This document shows, piece by piece, positions 42,060 to 51,371 of a stretch of 64,000 nt of DNA; position 1 is the first letter of the stretch; each line of letters opens with the position of its first letter. Source of the DNA: Metarhizobium sp964253915. Its GTDB lineage: Bacteria > Pseudomonadota > Alphaproteobacteria > Rhizobiales > Rhizobiaceae. A model generated the notes under the pieces. It did not search any database. It was given only the letters and a program-made list of their open reading frames with translations, and was not told the origin of the DNA. Position numbers and translations under genes: made by a program. The stretch is from assembly GCF_964253915.1 (NCBI RefSeq), contig NZ_CAXUSG020000007.1:1-64000 (forward strand). The letters are read 5' to 3'.

Positions 42060-44624
42060 TCAGGCTGCGTGGCGGGAAGACCGGCCGTTGCGGCGGTCAT
42101 GCCGGCCGTTGTCGACCTGCAGGGTCAGATCACGGGTCTTGAACCGCTCGATCTCTTCCACCAGCATATCGACGCGCTGGCGCAAGCCATGGATTTCGGC
42201 GTTGTTTTCCTCGACCATGGCGGCATTCTGCTGGGTGATCAGCTCCACTTCGTTGACGGCCTTGCTGACCTCGGTGATGCCCGTCGACTGTTCGCCGGTG
42301 GCGGCGGAAATGTCGGAGACCAGGCGCTGCACCTCGGTGACATGGTTGATGATGACCGAAAGCGCGCCGCCGGTTTCCTCGACCAGTTGCACCCCGTTCT
42401 GGACCTGGGTGGAACTGGCCGAAATCAACCCCTTGATCTCGCGTGCCGCACTGGCGCAACGCTGAGCAAGCTCACGCACCTCCTGCGCCACAACCGCAAA
42501 ACCACGACCGGCCTCACCTGCCCTCGCCGCCTCGACGCCGGCATTGAGTGCCAAGAGGTTGGTCTGGAAGGCAATCTCGTCGATAACGCCGATGATCGTG
42601 GCGATCTTTTCCGAAGAGCGGTTGATTTCACCCATCGCGTGGACGGCACGTGCAACCACCTCGCCGGACCGCTCGGCATAGGCCTGCGTCTCGTTGACCG
42701 ACGTTGCGGTGCGCTTGGCACTGTCGGCGGTCGAGCGTACGACTTCGCTGAGATGCTTCAGCGCCCGCGAACTTTCTTCCAGGGCCGCCGCCTGCTGTTC
42801 GGTGCGGCGGGCCAGATCGTCGGCGGAGGCGGCAAGGTTGCCGGTGCCGCCGCGGATCTCTTCCGTCGTGCTGCGCACATCGGCAAGCGTCTGGCGCAGG
42901 GCGCCGACGGCGTGGTTGTAGGTCTGGGCCATTTCGGAGAAATCGGCAGCGAGATTGTCGCTCATGCCCTCCTCCAGATTGCCGTCTGCAAGCTTGTGCA
43001 GCACGTCGGAAAGAGCCGTCAGCGCCTGCTTCTGCTCCGCCTCGATACGGGCGCGTTCGGCGGCACGCAGGGCTTCTTCTCGGGCCGAAAGGTCGCGGGC
43101 GGCAGCCGCCTCCTGCTCCAGCCGGACATTCTCCAGCGCATTGTCGCGGAAGACGGCGACCGAGCGCACCATGTCGCCGATCTCGTCGCCGCGGTTGCGG
43201 CCATCGATGGCGACGTCGAGATCGCCCTTGGCGAGCCGTGTCATCATCTCGTTGACGCGGCGCAGCGGTCCGCGCAGCGTCTCGACCAGCATCAGGCCGC
43301 CGACGATGGCCAAGAGCGTGCCAGCGACCATGGCGATCACCGAGACGGTGGCGGAACGCTCGCTGTCTTCCTTGCCGACTTCCTGCGCCGTGCTGACGAA
43401 ATTCTTGAGCGCCGCCATTGACGACGACAGGATATCGACCGTCGCCGTGCGCGCCGTCTGCCAGTTCGCCGCCGTCAGCAGCACGTCGGTGGACGATTTT
43501 TCGACCAGCGAGACAATCGGCATCACCTTGGCGGAAAAGTCGCGCATCGTCGAATTCTTGGCGCCCAGCTGCGAAATCACCGAGCTGGAGATCGTCAGTT
43601 CCGCCAGGTCGCTCAGCACCACTTCGCGGGCATCGGCAGTCAGCGTCGTGCGCATCTGGCTGATATGCAGCTGCAGCTTGTCGATGGTCTGCAGCGATTG
43701 GTCGACGAAGCTCAGGAGGTCGCGCAGCTGGCTGACCTCCTGGTCGAGACCGACGAAACGCTCGGCCGCGGTATTGGAATTGCGCATGGCGAGATCAGCG
43801 AGCTTCTTTTCGATCGCCGGAAAATCGGCAAGCAGCATCGTCAGAGCCGCACTCTTGGCATCGTCGGCATCCGCCCCCTTGAGGATGGCATCGACCTTGC
43901 CGGCAATATCCTTAACGGTGTTGACGGAAACCTTGCCCTTTTCGGAGGCGATCTTTTCGCCCTGGCCGATTTCCTTGGTGAGCGCCGCCAGATAGGTGCC
44001 CGCCGTCTTCACCTGCTTGCCGGCGGACGCTTCCATCTGCACGGCGGCGCGCAGCTTGCCCATGCGATCCGACAGCGCCTTGAAGGCGGCGGCATCGTAA
44101 AGCAGGCCCTTGGCGAAGGCTTCCTTGTCGGAAAACTCCTTGCGCACGACATCCACCTGCTTCTTGGTCGCCTCGCCGTACTCGCGCAGCGATGCCAGGC
44201 CGGTGCCCATTTCCGTATCGATGCCGTCACGCTGCTCCTTGATCGTCCACAAGGCGGCGGCCTGTTCGCGCATGCGCGGTGCGAGGCCTGTGACGCTTTC
44301 CACCTGCGCCTGCTGTTCCGGCGTCGTCAACAGGGCCTGCAACAGGCCGATGCCGGCTTCCTGCTTGTCGATCGCTTCCGACAGGCCGGCGCGGCTTTCC
44401 TCGTTCGGCGCGCCGGTGAAATTCAGGAGCGCCGCCTGCAGGTTCTCGAAATCGCCGATATTCTCGATGGTCGCCCGCGTCACGGTCATATGCCCGTTGA
44501 GCATGTTGGCGGTGTAATAGCCGACAACGCCGACACCGGTGATCAACACCACCAGCGGCACGACAAACAGCAGCACCTTCGTGACGATCCGGCGGCTCTG
44601 CAGGAGACGATCGATAAAAAACAC
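42060..44624 (-). CDS. Methyl-accepting chemotaxis protein
   Basis: About 854 residues: membrane segment near residues 15-38, a long helical periplasmic sensor region (about 40-400), second membrane segment (VSVIAMVAGTLLAIVGGLML), HAMP domain (LRGPLRRVNEMMTRLAKGDL) and a chemoreceptor signalling domain with IDEIAFQTNLLALNAGVEAA and RGFAVVAQEVRELAQRCA. The C-terminus ends in RHAA, without a CheR/CheB-binding pentapeptide. The ligand is unknown and no che gene is nearby. GTG 44624 follows GGTGAGG; an ATG at 44684 would add 20 residues. Confidence 0.9.
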   Translation of the reverse strand: MFFIDRLLQSRRIVTKVLLFVVPLVVLITGVGVVGYYTANMLNGHMTVTRATIENIGDFENLQAALLNFTGAPNEESRAGLSEAIDKQEAGIGLLQALLTTPEQQAQVESVTGLAPRMREQAAALWTIKEQRDGIDTEMGTGLASLREYGEATKKQVDVVRKEFSDKEAFAKGLLYDAAAFKALSDRMGKLRAAVQMEASAGKQVKTAGTYLAALTKEIGQGEKIASEKGKVSVNTVKDIAGKVDAILKGADADDAKSAALTMLLADFPAIEKKLADLAMRNSNTAAERFVGLDQEVSQLRDLLSFVDQSLQTIDKLQLHISQMRTTLTADAREVVLSDLAELTISSSVISQLGAKNSTMRDFSAKVMPIVSLVEKSSTDVLLTAANWQTARTATVDILSSSMAALKNFVSTAQEVGKEDSERSATVSVIAMVAGTLLAIVGGLMLVETLRGPLRRVNEMMTRLAKGDLDVAIDGRNRGDEIGDMVRSVAVFRDNALENVRLEQEAAAARDLSAREEALRAAERARIEAEQKQALTALSDVLHKLADGNLEEGMSDNLAADFSEMAQTYNHAVGALRQTLADVRSTTEEIRGGTGNLAASADDLARRTEQQAAALEESSRALKHLSEVVRSTADSAKRTATSVNETQAYAERSGEVVARAVHAMGEINRSSEKIATIIGVIDEIAFQTNLLALNAGVEAARAGEAGRGFAVVAQEVRELAQRCASAAREIKGLISASSTQVQNGVQLVEETGGALSVIINHVTEVQRLVSDISAATGEQSTGITEVSKAVNEVELITQQNAAMVEENNAEIHGLRQRVDMLVEEIERFKTRDLTLQVDNGRHDRRNGRSSRHAA

Positions 44625-44941
44625 GGCAACCTCACCGATGGTCCGCCCTGCCGAGGGATCATCCCAGGGCAAACGGAACGGCATGCCGTTGCGTCATGCA
44701 AAAGCCTTGGGTCACAGCCTGCGAAATGAACATTGAAGAAGCATTAAAAGCAGCTGGCACGCTTCTCAAAAAGTACTTGTTTTTTAAAGAAAATTTGTGA
44801 CCTTTGTGGTCATTTTTCATTCGATTGCCCGCATATGCCGCAGTTGCACAAAAAAGAATTCTTCCGCGCTCCGCACTGGCGGGAATGGCAATTCTTCGGG
44901 CCAATGACTAGAAAAGACAATTCGAATTCGAGAATCGTCGC
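44625..44941. promoter_or_regulatory. Divergent intergenic region with small inverted repeat
   Basis: 317 bp between the chemoreceptor and DMT genes. The central part is A/T-rich; an inverted repeat TGACC-TTTGT-GGTCA at 44798-44812 sits among A and T tracts and could be an operator for either gene. No coding sequence is recognisable. Confidence 0.35.
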
Positions 44942-45856
44942 ATGTCTCTGTCGAGAAATACCCGCGGCGCACTGCTGATGATGGCGGCCATGGCGGGTTT
45001 TTCCGGCAACGATGCGCTGATCAAGGCGGTGACGCCGGTCATGAATATCGGGCAGATCATGTGCGTCCGCGGCATCGTCACGACCGTCCTCGTGTTTTTC
45101 ATCGCCCGGCATTTCGGGGCATTGCGGCCATTGCGCGTGCTGCTGCAACCGATGATCCTGCTGCGCGTCTTCTTCGAAATCCTCGCTGCGATTTCCTATC
45201 TGAGTGCCATCACGACGATGCCGCTCGCCAATGCCGCCGCCATCCTGCAGGCCTTGCCGCTGGTGGTGACGCTGGGCGCCGCCGTCTTTCTCGGCGAACC
45301 GGTGGGCTGGCGGCGCTGGACGGCCATCGCGGTCGGTTTCGTCGGCGTGCTGATCATCATCCGGCCGGGGCCGGAAGGTTTTGGCCTTGCCTCCCTCTAT
45401 GTCCTCCTCTGTACCTTCTTCACCGCCGCCCGCGACCTCGCCACCCGCCAGGTGCGTTCCGAGGTGCCGTCGCTGATGGTAACGCTGGCAACGGCCGTGA
45501 CAGGCTGCATCGCCGGGGCGCTGCTGACACAGCCGATGGGCGGCTGGCGGCCGATGTCGGCCGAAAGTTTCGCCATCCTGCTGTCCGCCTCGGTGCTTGT
45601 GCTGGTCGGCTATCAATGCATCATCATCGCCATGCGCACCGGAGAAATCTCCTTCATCGCCCCGTTCCGCTACTTCGCGCTGCTCTGGGCAATCGTGCTC
45701 GGCATGATCTTTTTCGGCGACATGCCCGATCTGCCGATGCTCGCTGGTATGACCATCGTCATTGCCTCCGGCCTCTACACCTTCCATCGCGAGCGAAAGC
45801 GGCAGGATGCGGCAACGGCCGAAAGCGCTTCCTCCGCAGCAACGGAAAAAACCTGA
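44942..45856 (+). CDS. DMT family transporter (EamA)
   Basis: 304 residues with ten predicted membrane segments in two EamA repeats (starting LLMMAAMAGFSGNDALIK and SLYVLLCTFFTAARDLATRQ). Members export small metabolites such as amino acids; the substrate is unknown. Its stop codon TGA (45854-45856) shares a base with the ATG of mobA, so the two are translationally coupled. Confidence 0.87.
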   Translation: MSLSRNTRGALLMMAAMAGFSGNDALIKAVTPVMNIGQIMCVRGIVTTVLVFFIARHFGALRPLRVLLQPMILLRVFFEILAAISYLSAITTMPLANAAAILQALPLVVTLGAAVFLGEPVGWRRWTAIAVGFVGVLIIIRPGPEGFGLASLYVLLCTFFTAARDLATRQVRSEVPSLMVTLATAVTGCIAGALLTQPMGGWRPMSAESFAILLSASVLVLVGYQCIIIAMRTGEISFIAPFRYFALLWAIVLGMIFFGDMPDLPMLAGMTIVIASGLYTFHRERKRQDAATAESASSAATEKT

Positions 45857-46491
45857 TGCCGACCATTTCCAATCAGCCGGTTCCGGCCATCATCCTCGCC
45901 GGCGGACGGTCGAGCCGGATGGGCAGCAACAAGGCGCTGCTGCCGCTCGGCGGCGTGCCGATGCTCCGGCATATCATCGACCGCCTCTCTCCGCAGGTCA
46001 CCTCCGTCTCCTTGAACGCGCCGCCGGGCTGGGCCGGGGATTTCGGTCTGCCACTGGTCGCCGACAGGGTCGCCGGCGAGGCCGGACCAATCGCCGGTAT
46101 CGCAGCCGGGCTGCACCACGCGCTTCGGCAAGACTGTGGGGCAACGCACATTCTCACCGTGCCCTCCGACAGTCCGTTCTTTCCTGCCGACCTGGTTTCC
46201 CGCCTGCACGCCGCCGTCAGCGACGAGCGCGATATCGTCATCGCGGTTTCCGGCGGACAGGACCATCCGGTGTTCGGCCTCTGGCCGCTTGCGCTGTCGG
46301 AAGAGATGGAGTTTTTCCTGCAGACCGACGAACGCCGCCGCCTGCGCGACTTCTTTCGCCGCCATGTCACCCGCGAAGTGGATTTTCCGTTCCTGGAGAC
46401 GCCGGCCGGCCCTATAGATCCCTTCTTCAACGTCAACACGCCGGACGACTTCGCCCGCGCACAAGAAATCCTGGAGCATTTTCACGCATGA
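45856..46491 (+). CDS. mobA: Molybdenum cofactor guanylyltransferase
   Basis: 211 residues. AIILAGGRSSRMGSNKALLPL is the nucleotidyltransferase P-loop of MobA; GEAGPIAGIAAGL, VPSDSPFFPADLV (metal-binding Asp) and FFNVNTPDD complete the family pattern. It attaches GMP to molybdopterin to give the guanine dinucleotide cofactor. Overlaps the DMT gene by one base and mobB by four (ATGA), forming a tight unit. Confidence 0.95.
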   Translation: MPTISNQPVPAIILAGGRSSRMGSNKALLPLGGVPMLRHIIDRLSPQVTSVSLNAPPGWAGDFGLPLVADRVAGEAGPIAGIAAGLHHALRQDCGATHILTVPSDSPFFPADLVSRLHAAVSDERDIVIAVSGGQDHPVFGLWPLALSEEMEFFLQTDERRRLRDFFRRHVTREVDFPFLETPAGPIDPFFNVNTPDDFARAQEILEHFHA

Positions 46492-47006
46492 CCGGGCCTC
46501 GCATTTTCGGCATCTCCGGCTGGAAAAATTCCGGCAAGACCGGCCTCGCCGTCCGGCTCGTCAGCGAATTCACCCGCCGCGGCTATCGCATCTCGACCAT
46601 CAAGCACGCCCATCACGATTTCGATATCGACAAGGTCGGCGCAGACAGCTTCCGCCATCGCGAGGCCGGCGCCCATGAGGTCACCATCGTCTCCGGCACC
46701 CGCTACGCCATCATGCACGAGTTGCGCGGCGCCCCGGAACCGAGCTTCGAGGAGATCCTCGCCCGTATCGCCCCCTGCGACCTGGTGCTGATCGAAGGTT
46801 ACAAGCGCGAGCCCATTCCCAAGATCGAAGCCCGCCGCGTCGAGGCGAAAAACCGCGAGCCGCTGGCACCGGGCGATCCGCACATCGTCGCCATCGCCGC
46901 CGACCATCAGGTTTCCGATACGACCCTGCCCGTCTTCGATCTCGACGATACGATGGCGATTGCCGATTTCATTGCCCGTACGGTCGGCCTTCCCGACCAG
47001 GCCTGA
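46488..47006 (+). CDS. mobB: Molybdopterin-guanine dinucleotide biosynthesis protein B
   Basis: 172 residues. Walker A GWKNSGKTGLA at the N-terminus, STIKHAHHDFDIDKVGADSF, and APCDLVLIEGYKREPIPKIE, all typical of MobB, a GTP-binding helper of MobA. Starts at the overlapping ATGA of mobA; a terminator follows. Confidence 0.95.
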   Translation: MTGPRIFGISGWKNSGKTGLAVRLVSEFTRRGYRISTIKHAHHDFDIDKVGADSFRHREAGAHEVTIVSGTRYAIMHELRGAPEPSFEEILARIAPCDLVLIEGYKREPIPKIEARRVEAKNREPLAPGDPHIVAIAADHQVSDTTLPVFDLDDTMAIADFIARTVGLPDQA

Positions 47007-47013
47007 CGGCAAA

Positions 47014-47041
47014 AAGCCCGCCGGATTGCTCCAGCGGGCTT
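47014..47041. terminator. Terminator between mobB and ompA-like gene
   Basis: Stem AAGCCCGC / GCGGGCTT, with a partly paired 12-nt interior (GGA-TTGC-TCC), between two convergent genes. Confidence 0.8.
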
Positions 47042-47064
47042 CGTTATCGACCTGCCGTCGTCCC

Positions 47065-49323
47065 TTACTGCGCCTGCGCCACCGGCCGCACCAGCGACGT
47101 CACGCGGCGCACGGTCACGCGGCGGTTCTGCTGTTCACCCGCCTGCGTGCGCACCTTGAGGTAACGCTCACCGTAGCCCTGCGGCACGAGGTTTTCGGGC
47201 GGAATGCCATAGACATCCGTCAGCAACGCGGCCACCGCTTCGGCGCGCTGGTCGGACAGGATCAGGTTCTTCTGGTCGGAACCGACGGCATCGGTATGAC
47301 CCTCGATGAGGAAGGTTTCGCCCGGATCGCGGTCGAGAACCTTGGTCATCGCATCCGCCACCTTGCGCAAGGTCTTCGCCTGGCTCATCGGCACCTCGGC
47401 ACTGCCGGATGCGAAGGTGATGGTATCGAGATCGATGCGGCGCACCTTGTCGCGCAGGCGGGCGGAATAACGCACCTCGTCGATCGAATAGGTGCGCTCG
47501 ACCCGCTCGACCGGCGGCTCGGCCAGGAACTCGTAGTAATCGCGGTCCATATCCTCGGACGTATCGACGATGTAGTCGCTGACCGGGATGCGCAGGCGCA
47601 TCGGCGGCAGGTCGTCGCCGGCGTCACGGACCAGCGGCGGACGGCTGCGGTCTGCTTCCGGCGCAAAGACCAGCAGGTGCTCTTCGCCGTCTCGGCCGAT
47701 GCGCGTGCGCTGGATGACGTCGCCATAGGCGTTATAGATCGTCACCAGCCGCACGCCGTTCGAGCGCACGATCGTTTCCCGGGTACGACCCCGCGACAGT
47801 TCCTCGTAGAAACTGTCCTCCGCATCCCGGCGCAGCCGCGGCCGGTCGTCGCTGCGCACCACGTAGCGGTCGTCGACGCGCAGGACGGTCCGATTGTCGT
47901 TCTGCTGCACGATGCTGATGTTGTTGATCGTATTGTTCACCGTGTTGTTGTTGATCGTCGTGCCGCCACTCTCGGTGCCGCCGCCATTGCGGCCCGCCGG
48001 CAGTTCGAACTCCGGCGTTTCCTTGATGCGCCGGCCCTTTTCCTCGATCTGCTGGCGAATCACCTTGGTTTCCACCGCCGTGGCGGTCGCCTGTGCCTCG
48101 GCATCGCTGGTTGGCGGCTTGATGTTTTCTTCCTCGTTGCGCTGTGCCTCGCGCTGTTTGCGCCGCTCTTCGCGTGAGGTCTGGCCGCCGCTGTTGTCGG
48201 CGTCCTTGTCGCTGTCGAGCACGGCGGCACCGTTCTCGACCGGGAGAACGACCGTCTCGCTGGTTTGGGACGGATCGGCGGCGATCGCCTGCTTTTCTTC
48301 CTGGCTGCGCGTGTCGACGATTTCCGGCACGACGACGGGCTGGGTCGTGGTTTCCCCGGCATTCTGCTGATCGGCCGGCTGCTGGCCGTCGGCGGTTGCC
48401 GGCTGGTTTTCCTGAACCGGCTGTTCGCCCTCGGTCACCACCGGCTGCTGTTCGTCGCCGGCGGGTTGCTGCTGCTGTTGGTCCTGCGCGGTCGTCGGCT
48501 GGTCGCTTGTAACCGGCTGCTCGCCTTCCGTGACCACAGGCTGTTCCTGCGTCTGCTGCTGCTGTTGCTCCGCAGCGCGCTGGGCATCTTCCGCAGCCTT
48601 CTGCTCGGCGGCGCGTTGCGCCTCTTCGGCAGCCTGCTGTTCGGCGGCACGCTGGGCTTCCTCGGCAGCCTTCTGTTCGGCAGCACGCTGCGCCTCTTCG
48701 CCGGCCTGCTGCTCGGCAGCGCGTTGTGCTTCTTCGGCAGCTTGTTGTTCAGCAGCCCGTTGCGCTTCCTGGGCAGCCTGTTCCTCGGCAGCACGCTGCG
48801 CTTCCTGGGCGGCCTGCTGTTCAGCCGCACGCTGTGCTTCTTCGGCGGCCTGTTGCTCGGCGGCGCGCTGTGCCTCCTGGGCGGCTTGCTCCTCGGCAGC
48901 CCGCTGGGCTTCCTGCGCGGCCTGCTGCTCAGCCGCGCGCTGGGCTTCTTCGGCAGCTTGTTGTTCGGCGGCGCGCTGTGCCTCCTGGGCGGCTTGCTCC
49001 TCGGCAGCCCGCTGGGCTTCCTGGGCAGCCTGCTGTTCAGCGGCGCGCTGCGCCTCTTCGGCAGCCTGTTGTTCGGCAGCGCGTTGTGCTTCCTGCGCAG
49101 CCTGTTCCTCGGCGGCACGCTGGGCTTCCTGGGCAGCTTGCTGTTCGGCAGCGCGCTGCGCTTCCTCGGCAGCCTGCTGCTCCTGTAGCTGACGCTGTTC
49201 ATCGTCGCTGGCTTGGGCCACCTCGTAGGTGCGCAGGGCACCATCGGCCAGCGCCGGCCCCGTCATCAGCACGGCCGAAAGCGGCAGCGCCACGGTGGCG
49301 AACAGTGTGGATCGAAGGGTCAT
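47065..49323 (-). CDS. OmpA family protein with EAQRAAE repeat domain
   Basis: 752 residues. Signal peptide (ending PALADG, about 27); residues 52-255 are 17 tandem copies of a 12-residue unit AxEAQRAAExQA, predicted to form a very long charged helix. A Q/T/P-rich linker (256-360) contains repeated TEGEQP, followed by a middle region with a two-fold NNNTVNNTINNIS pattern. Near the C-terminus is an OmpA/Pal peptidoglycan-binding domain (ITFASGSAEVPMS, IEGHTDAVGSDQKN, LSDQRAEAV, YGERYLKV). Probably an envelope protein that spans from murein towards the outer membrane. GAGGAAACAAG precedes ATG 49323. Confidence 0.92.
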   Translation of the reverse strand: MTLRSTLFATVALPLSAVLMTGPALADGALRTYEVAQASDDEQRQLQEQQAAEEAQRAAEQQAAQEAQRAAEEQAAQEAQRAAEQQAAEEAQRAAEQQAAQEAQRAAEEQAAQEAQRAAEQQAAEEAQRAAEQQAAQEAQRAAEEQAAQEAQRAAEQQAAEEAQRAAEQQAAQEAQRAAEEQAAQEAQRAAEQQAAEEAQRAAEQQAGEEAQRAAEQKAAEEAQRAAEQQAAEEAQRAAEQKAAEDAQRAAEQQQQQTQEQPVVTEGEQPVTSDQPTTAQDQQQQQPAGDEQQPVVTEGEQPVQENQPATADGQQPADQQNAGETTTQPVVVPEIVDTRSQEEKQAIAADPSQTSETVVLPVENGAAVLDSDKDADNSGGQTSREERRKQREAQRNEEENIKPPTSDAEAQATATAVETKVIRQQIEEKGRRIKETPEFELPAGRNGGGTESGGTTINNNTVNNTINNISIVQQNDNRTVLRVDDRYVVRSDDRPRLRRDAEDSFYEELSRGRTRETIVRSNGVRLVTIYNAYGDVIQRTRIGRDGEEHLLVFAPEADRSRPPLVRDAGDDLPPMRLRIPVSDYIVDTSEDMDRDYYEFLAEPPVERVERTYSIDEVRYSARLRDKVRRIDLDTITFASGSAEVPMSQAKTLRKVADAMTKVLDRDPGETFLIEGHTDAVGSDQKNLILSDQRAEAVAALLTDVYGIPPENLVPQGYGERYLKVRTQAGEQQNRRVTVRRVTSLVRPVAQAQ
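48559..49170 (-). repeat. 36-bp tandem repeats, 17 copies, in ompA-like gene
   Basis: Each 36-bp unit codes for 12 residues with the core EAQRAAE. The first 12 units (48739-49170) are arranged as four copies of a 108-bp block (units of type AEE-QQ, AQE-EQ, AQE-QQ); the last five depart from that order, with K or G changes. The region stays in frame because the unit is a multiple of three, so copy number can change without breaking the gene. Confidence 0.93.
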
Positions 49324-49661
49324 GAGCTTGTTTCCTCGTTGCCAGGACATTCGTATCGGCCATCCTGCACACGGATACGGGCAGGATGCGTTTCTCCCCA
49401 AAAAAGTAGGAAACGGCGCCTTAACCGGCGATGAATGGCGCGCCCTGCGCAGCAATGCGCCGAAACCGGATTTGTTCCCCCAACCACCGTTGGGCAAATC
49501 CCACGCGGCCGTCTTCGCCTTTCGGTGGGTTCGTTTGTTTTCAGGTTGATTTTATGCGAAAGCAGATGAATATCGAAGGAAGGTGGTGCAGGTTCTCCAC
49601 CTTAAAACGGGTGACCGGAAAAAATCAAACGGCAGGCACCCAGCCAACAGAGAGGATCCTC
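49324..49661. promoter_or_regulatory. Divergent promoter region of ompA-like and amino-acid ABC genes
   Basis: 338 bp between divergent genes. It must hold both promoters, but I cannot assign -35/-10 boxes with confidence. The last part, 49540-49661, carries the ribosome binding site AGAGGATCC before ATG 49662. No RNA gene or riboswitch recognised. Confidence 0.4.
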
Positions 49662-50444
49662 ATGCGTATTTCTACCCGTCTTCTGGCGGCAGCATCGATC
49701 GCAGCCATGTCGCTTTTCGCCGGCTCGGCACTTGCAGAGGGCGAAAAGATCATCATCGGCACCGAAGGCGCCTACCCGCCCTTCAACAATCTGGAAGCCG
49801 ATGGCACGCTCACCGGTTTCGATATCGATATCGCCAAGGCACTCTGTGAAGAGATGAAGGCCAACTGCGAGTTCGTCACCCAGGATTGGGACGGCATCAT
49901 CCCGGCGCTGCAGGCGAAAAAGTTCGACGCCATCATCGCGTCGATGTCGATCACGCCGGAGCGCAAGGAAAAGGTCGACTTCACCGACAAATATTACAAC
50001 ACCGGGCCGGCGATCGCCGTGCCGAAGGATTCGACGATCACCGAAGCGACCGAAGATGCCCTCGACGGCAAGGTCATCGGCGCACAGTCCTCGACCACAC
50101 ATTCCAACTATGCCGAAGCGCATCTGAAGAAATCCGAGCTGAAGCTGTATCCGACCACGGACGAATACAAGCTGGACATCTCCAACGGCCGCATCGACGG
50201 CGTGGTCGACGACGTGGTCGTCCTCTCCGAGTGGGTGAAGTCCGAGGCCGGCGCCTGCTGCAAGATCCTCTCCAAGCTGCCGATCGACATCGAGATCAAC
50301 GGCCCCGGCGCCGGCATCGCCGTGCGCAAGGGTGACGATGCCCTGCGCGAAAAATTCAACGCTGCCATCAAGGCGATCCGCGCGAACGGCAAGTACAAGG
50401 AAGTCAACGCCAAGTATTTCGATTTCGACGTCTACGGCGATTGA
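49662..50444 (+). CDS. Polar amino-acid ABC transporter substrate-binding protein
   Basis: 260 residues of the HisJ/ArgT/OccT class: signal peptide (ending GSALA, about residue 24), then IIIGTEGAYPPFNNLEADGTLTGFDIDIAKALCEEM, FDAIIASMSITPERKEKVDFT and a two-lobed periplasmic domain. Likely ligands are lysine, arginine, ornithine, histidine or opines. First gene of an importer locus; a hairpin at 50467-50496 separates it from the permeases. Confidence 0.92.
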   Translation: MRISTRLLAAASIAAMSLFAGSALAEGEKIIIGTEGAYPPFNNLEADGTLTGFDIDIAKALCEEMKANCEFVTQDWDGIIPALQAKKFDAIIASMSITPERKEKVDFTDKYYNTGPAIAVPKDSTITEATEDALDGKVIGAQSSTTHSNYAEAHLKKSELKLYPTTDEYKLDISNGRIDGVVDDVVVLSEWVKSEAGACCKILSKLPIDIEINGPGAGIAVRKGDDALREKFNAAIKAIRANGKYKEVNAKYFDFDVYGD

Positions 50445-50466
50445 GATCGGTAAAGTCTGATAACCC

Positions 50467-50497
50467 ATGGCGGAAGGCTTGCTCTTCCGCCATTTTT
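50467..50497 (+). terminator. Terminator/attenuator between binding protein and permease genes
   Basis: Stem ATGGCGGAAG / CTTCCGCCAT (10 bp, 7-nt loop) followed by TTTTTG. It sits inside the importer operon, so partial read-through would give much more binding protein than permease. Confidence 0.88.
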
Positions 50498-50567
50498 GTT
50501 TGACAAAGATGACAACAACGACAAGCGGCCGATCCATATATGAAGGCCGCCAAGGGGATGTACCGGC

Positions 50568-51371
50568 ATGAGCGGATTGTTTTCCGCCTTGGGCTCGTTC
50601 TGGGCCTGGATTACCTATGCTCTGGATCCGCTGTGCGGACCGGTCGGCCTTTTTTCCCTGTTCGGCTCATCCAGTCTGGTTGCCTGCGGCGATACCGGCT
50701 GGGGCGACGAGATTGCGCTTGGCGTCAAGGTTACGCTGACGCTGGCGCTTTCCACCCTGCCGCTCGGCTTGCTGATCGGTTTTTTCGTGGCGCTCGCCAT
50801 GCAGTCGAAGGACCGGACGCTCCGTCTCGCCGCCGGTATCTACACCACCATCTTCCGTGGCCTTCCTGAGCTCCTGACGCTGTTCATCGTCTATTACGGC
50901 GCACAGATCCTGATCCAGTCGGGGTTGGCAGCCATCGGCTTCGAGGAGCGCATCGAGATCAACGCCTTCTTCGCCGGCATGCTGGCGTTGTCGGTCGTCT
51001 TCTCGTCCTATTGTTCGGAAGTGCTGCTCTCGGCCTTCAAGGCAATCCCTCACGGGCAATACGAGGCCGGCGACGCGCTCGGCCTACACCGCGGCCGCAC
51101 CATGCTGCTGATCATCGTGCCGCAACTGGTGCGCATCGCCCTGCCCGGACTGGGGAACCTCTGGATGAACCTTCTGAAGGATACGGCCCTGGTCTCGGTC
51201 ATCGGCCTGTCGGATATCCTGCGGCAGACCGGCGTGGCCGCCAAGGTCAGCAAGGAAGCCTTCTTCTTCTATCTTCTCGCCTGCCTGCTGTTCCTGTTCC
51301 TCGCCGTCGTCTCCTCGGGCGGCCTGCGGCTGATTGAACGCTGGGCGCGGCGATCGGAGGTGCGCCGGTGA
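50568..51371 (+). CDS. Amino-acid ABC transporter permease (HisQ/OccQ-like)
   Basis: 267 residues with about five membrane segments and the EAA loop HGQYEAGDALGLHRGRTMLL. TLALSTLPLGLLIGFFVALAM and FRGLPELLTLFIVYYG are typical of the polar amino-acid family. Its N-terminus is longer than usual and has a cysteine-containing stretch (LDPLCGPVGLF ... VACGDTGWG). Overlaps the second permease by four bases (GTGA). Confidence 0.92.
   Translation: MSGLFSALGSFWAWITYALDPLCGPVGLFSLFGSSSLVACGDTGWGDEIALGVKVTLTLALSTLPLGLLIGFFVALAMQSKDRTLRLAAGIYTTIFRGLPELLTLFIVYYGAQILIQSGLAAIGFEERIEINAFFAGMLALSVVFSSYCSEVLLSAFKAIPHGQYEAGDALGLHRGRTMLLIIVPQLVRIALPGLGNLWMNLLKDTALVSVIGLSDILRQTGVAAKVSKEAFFFYLLACLLFLFLAVVSSGGLRLIERWARRSEVRR

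Noticed and set aside
48265..49188. Leucine-rich plus-strand frame of 307 residues resembling a membrane protein
   Set aside because: It is the reverse strand of the EAQRAAE repeats; the Leu/Gly repetition follows from the complement of the repeat unit.
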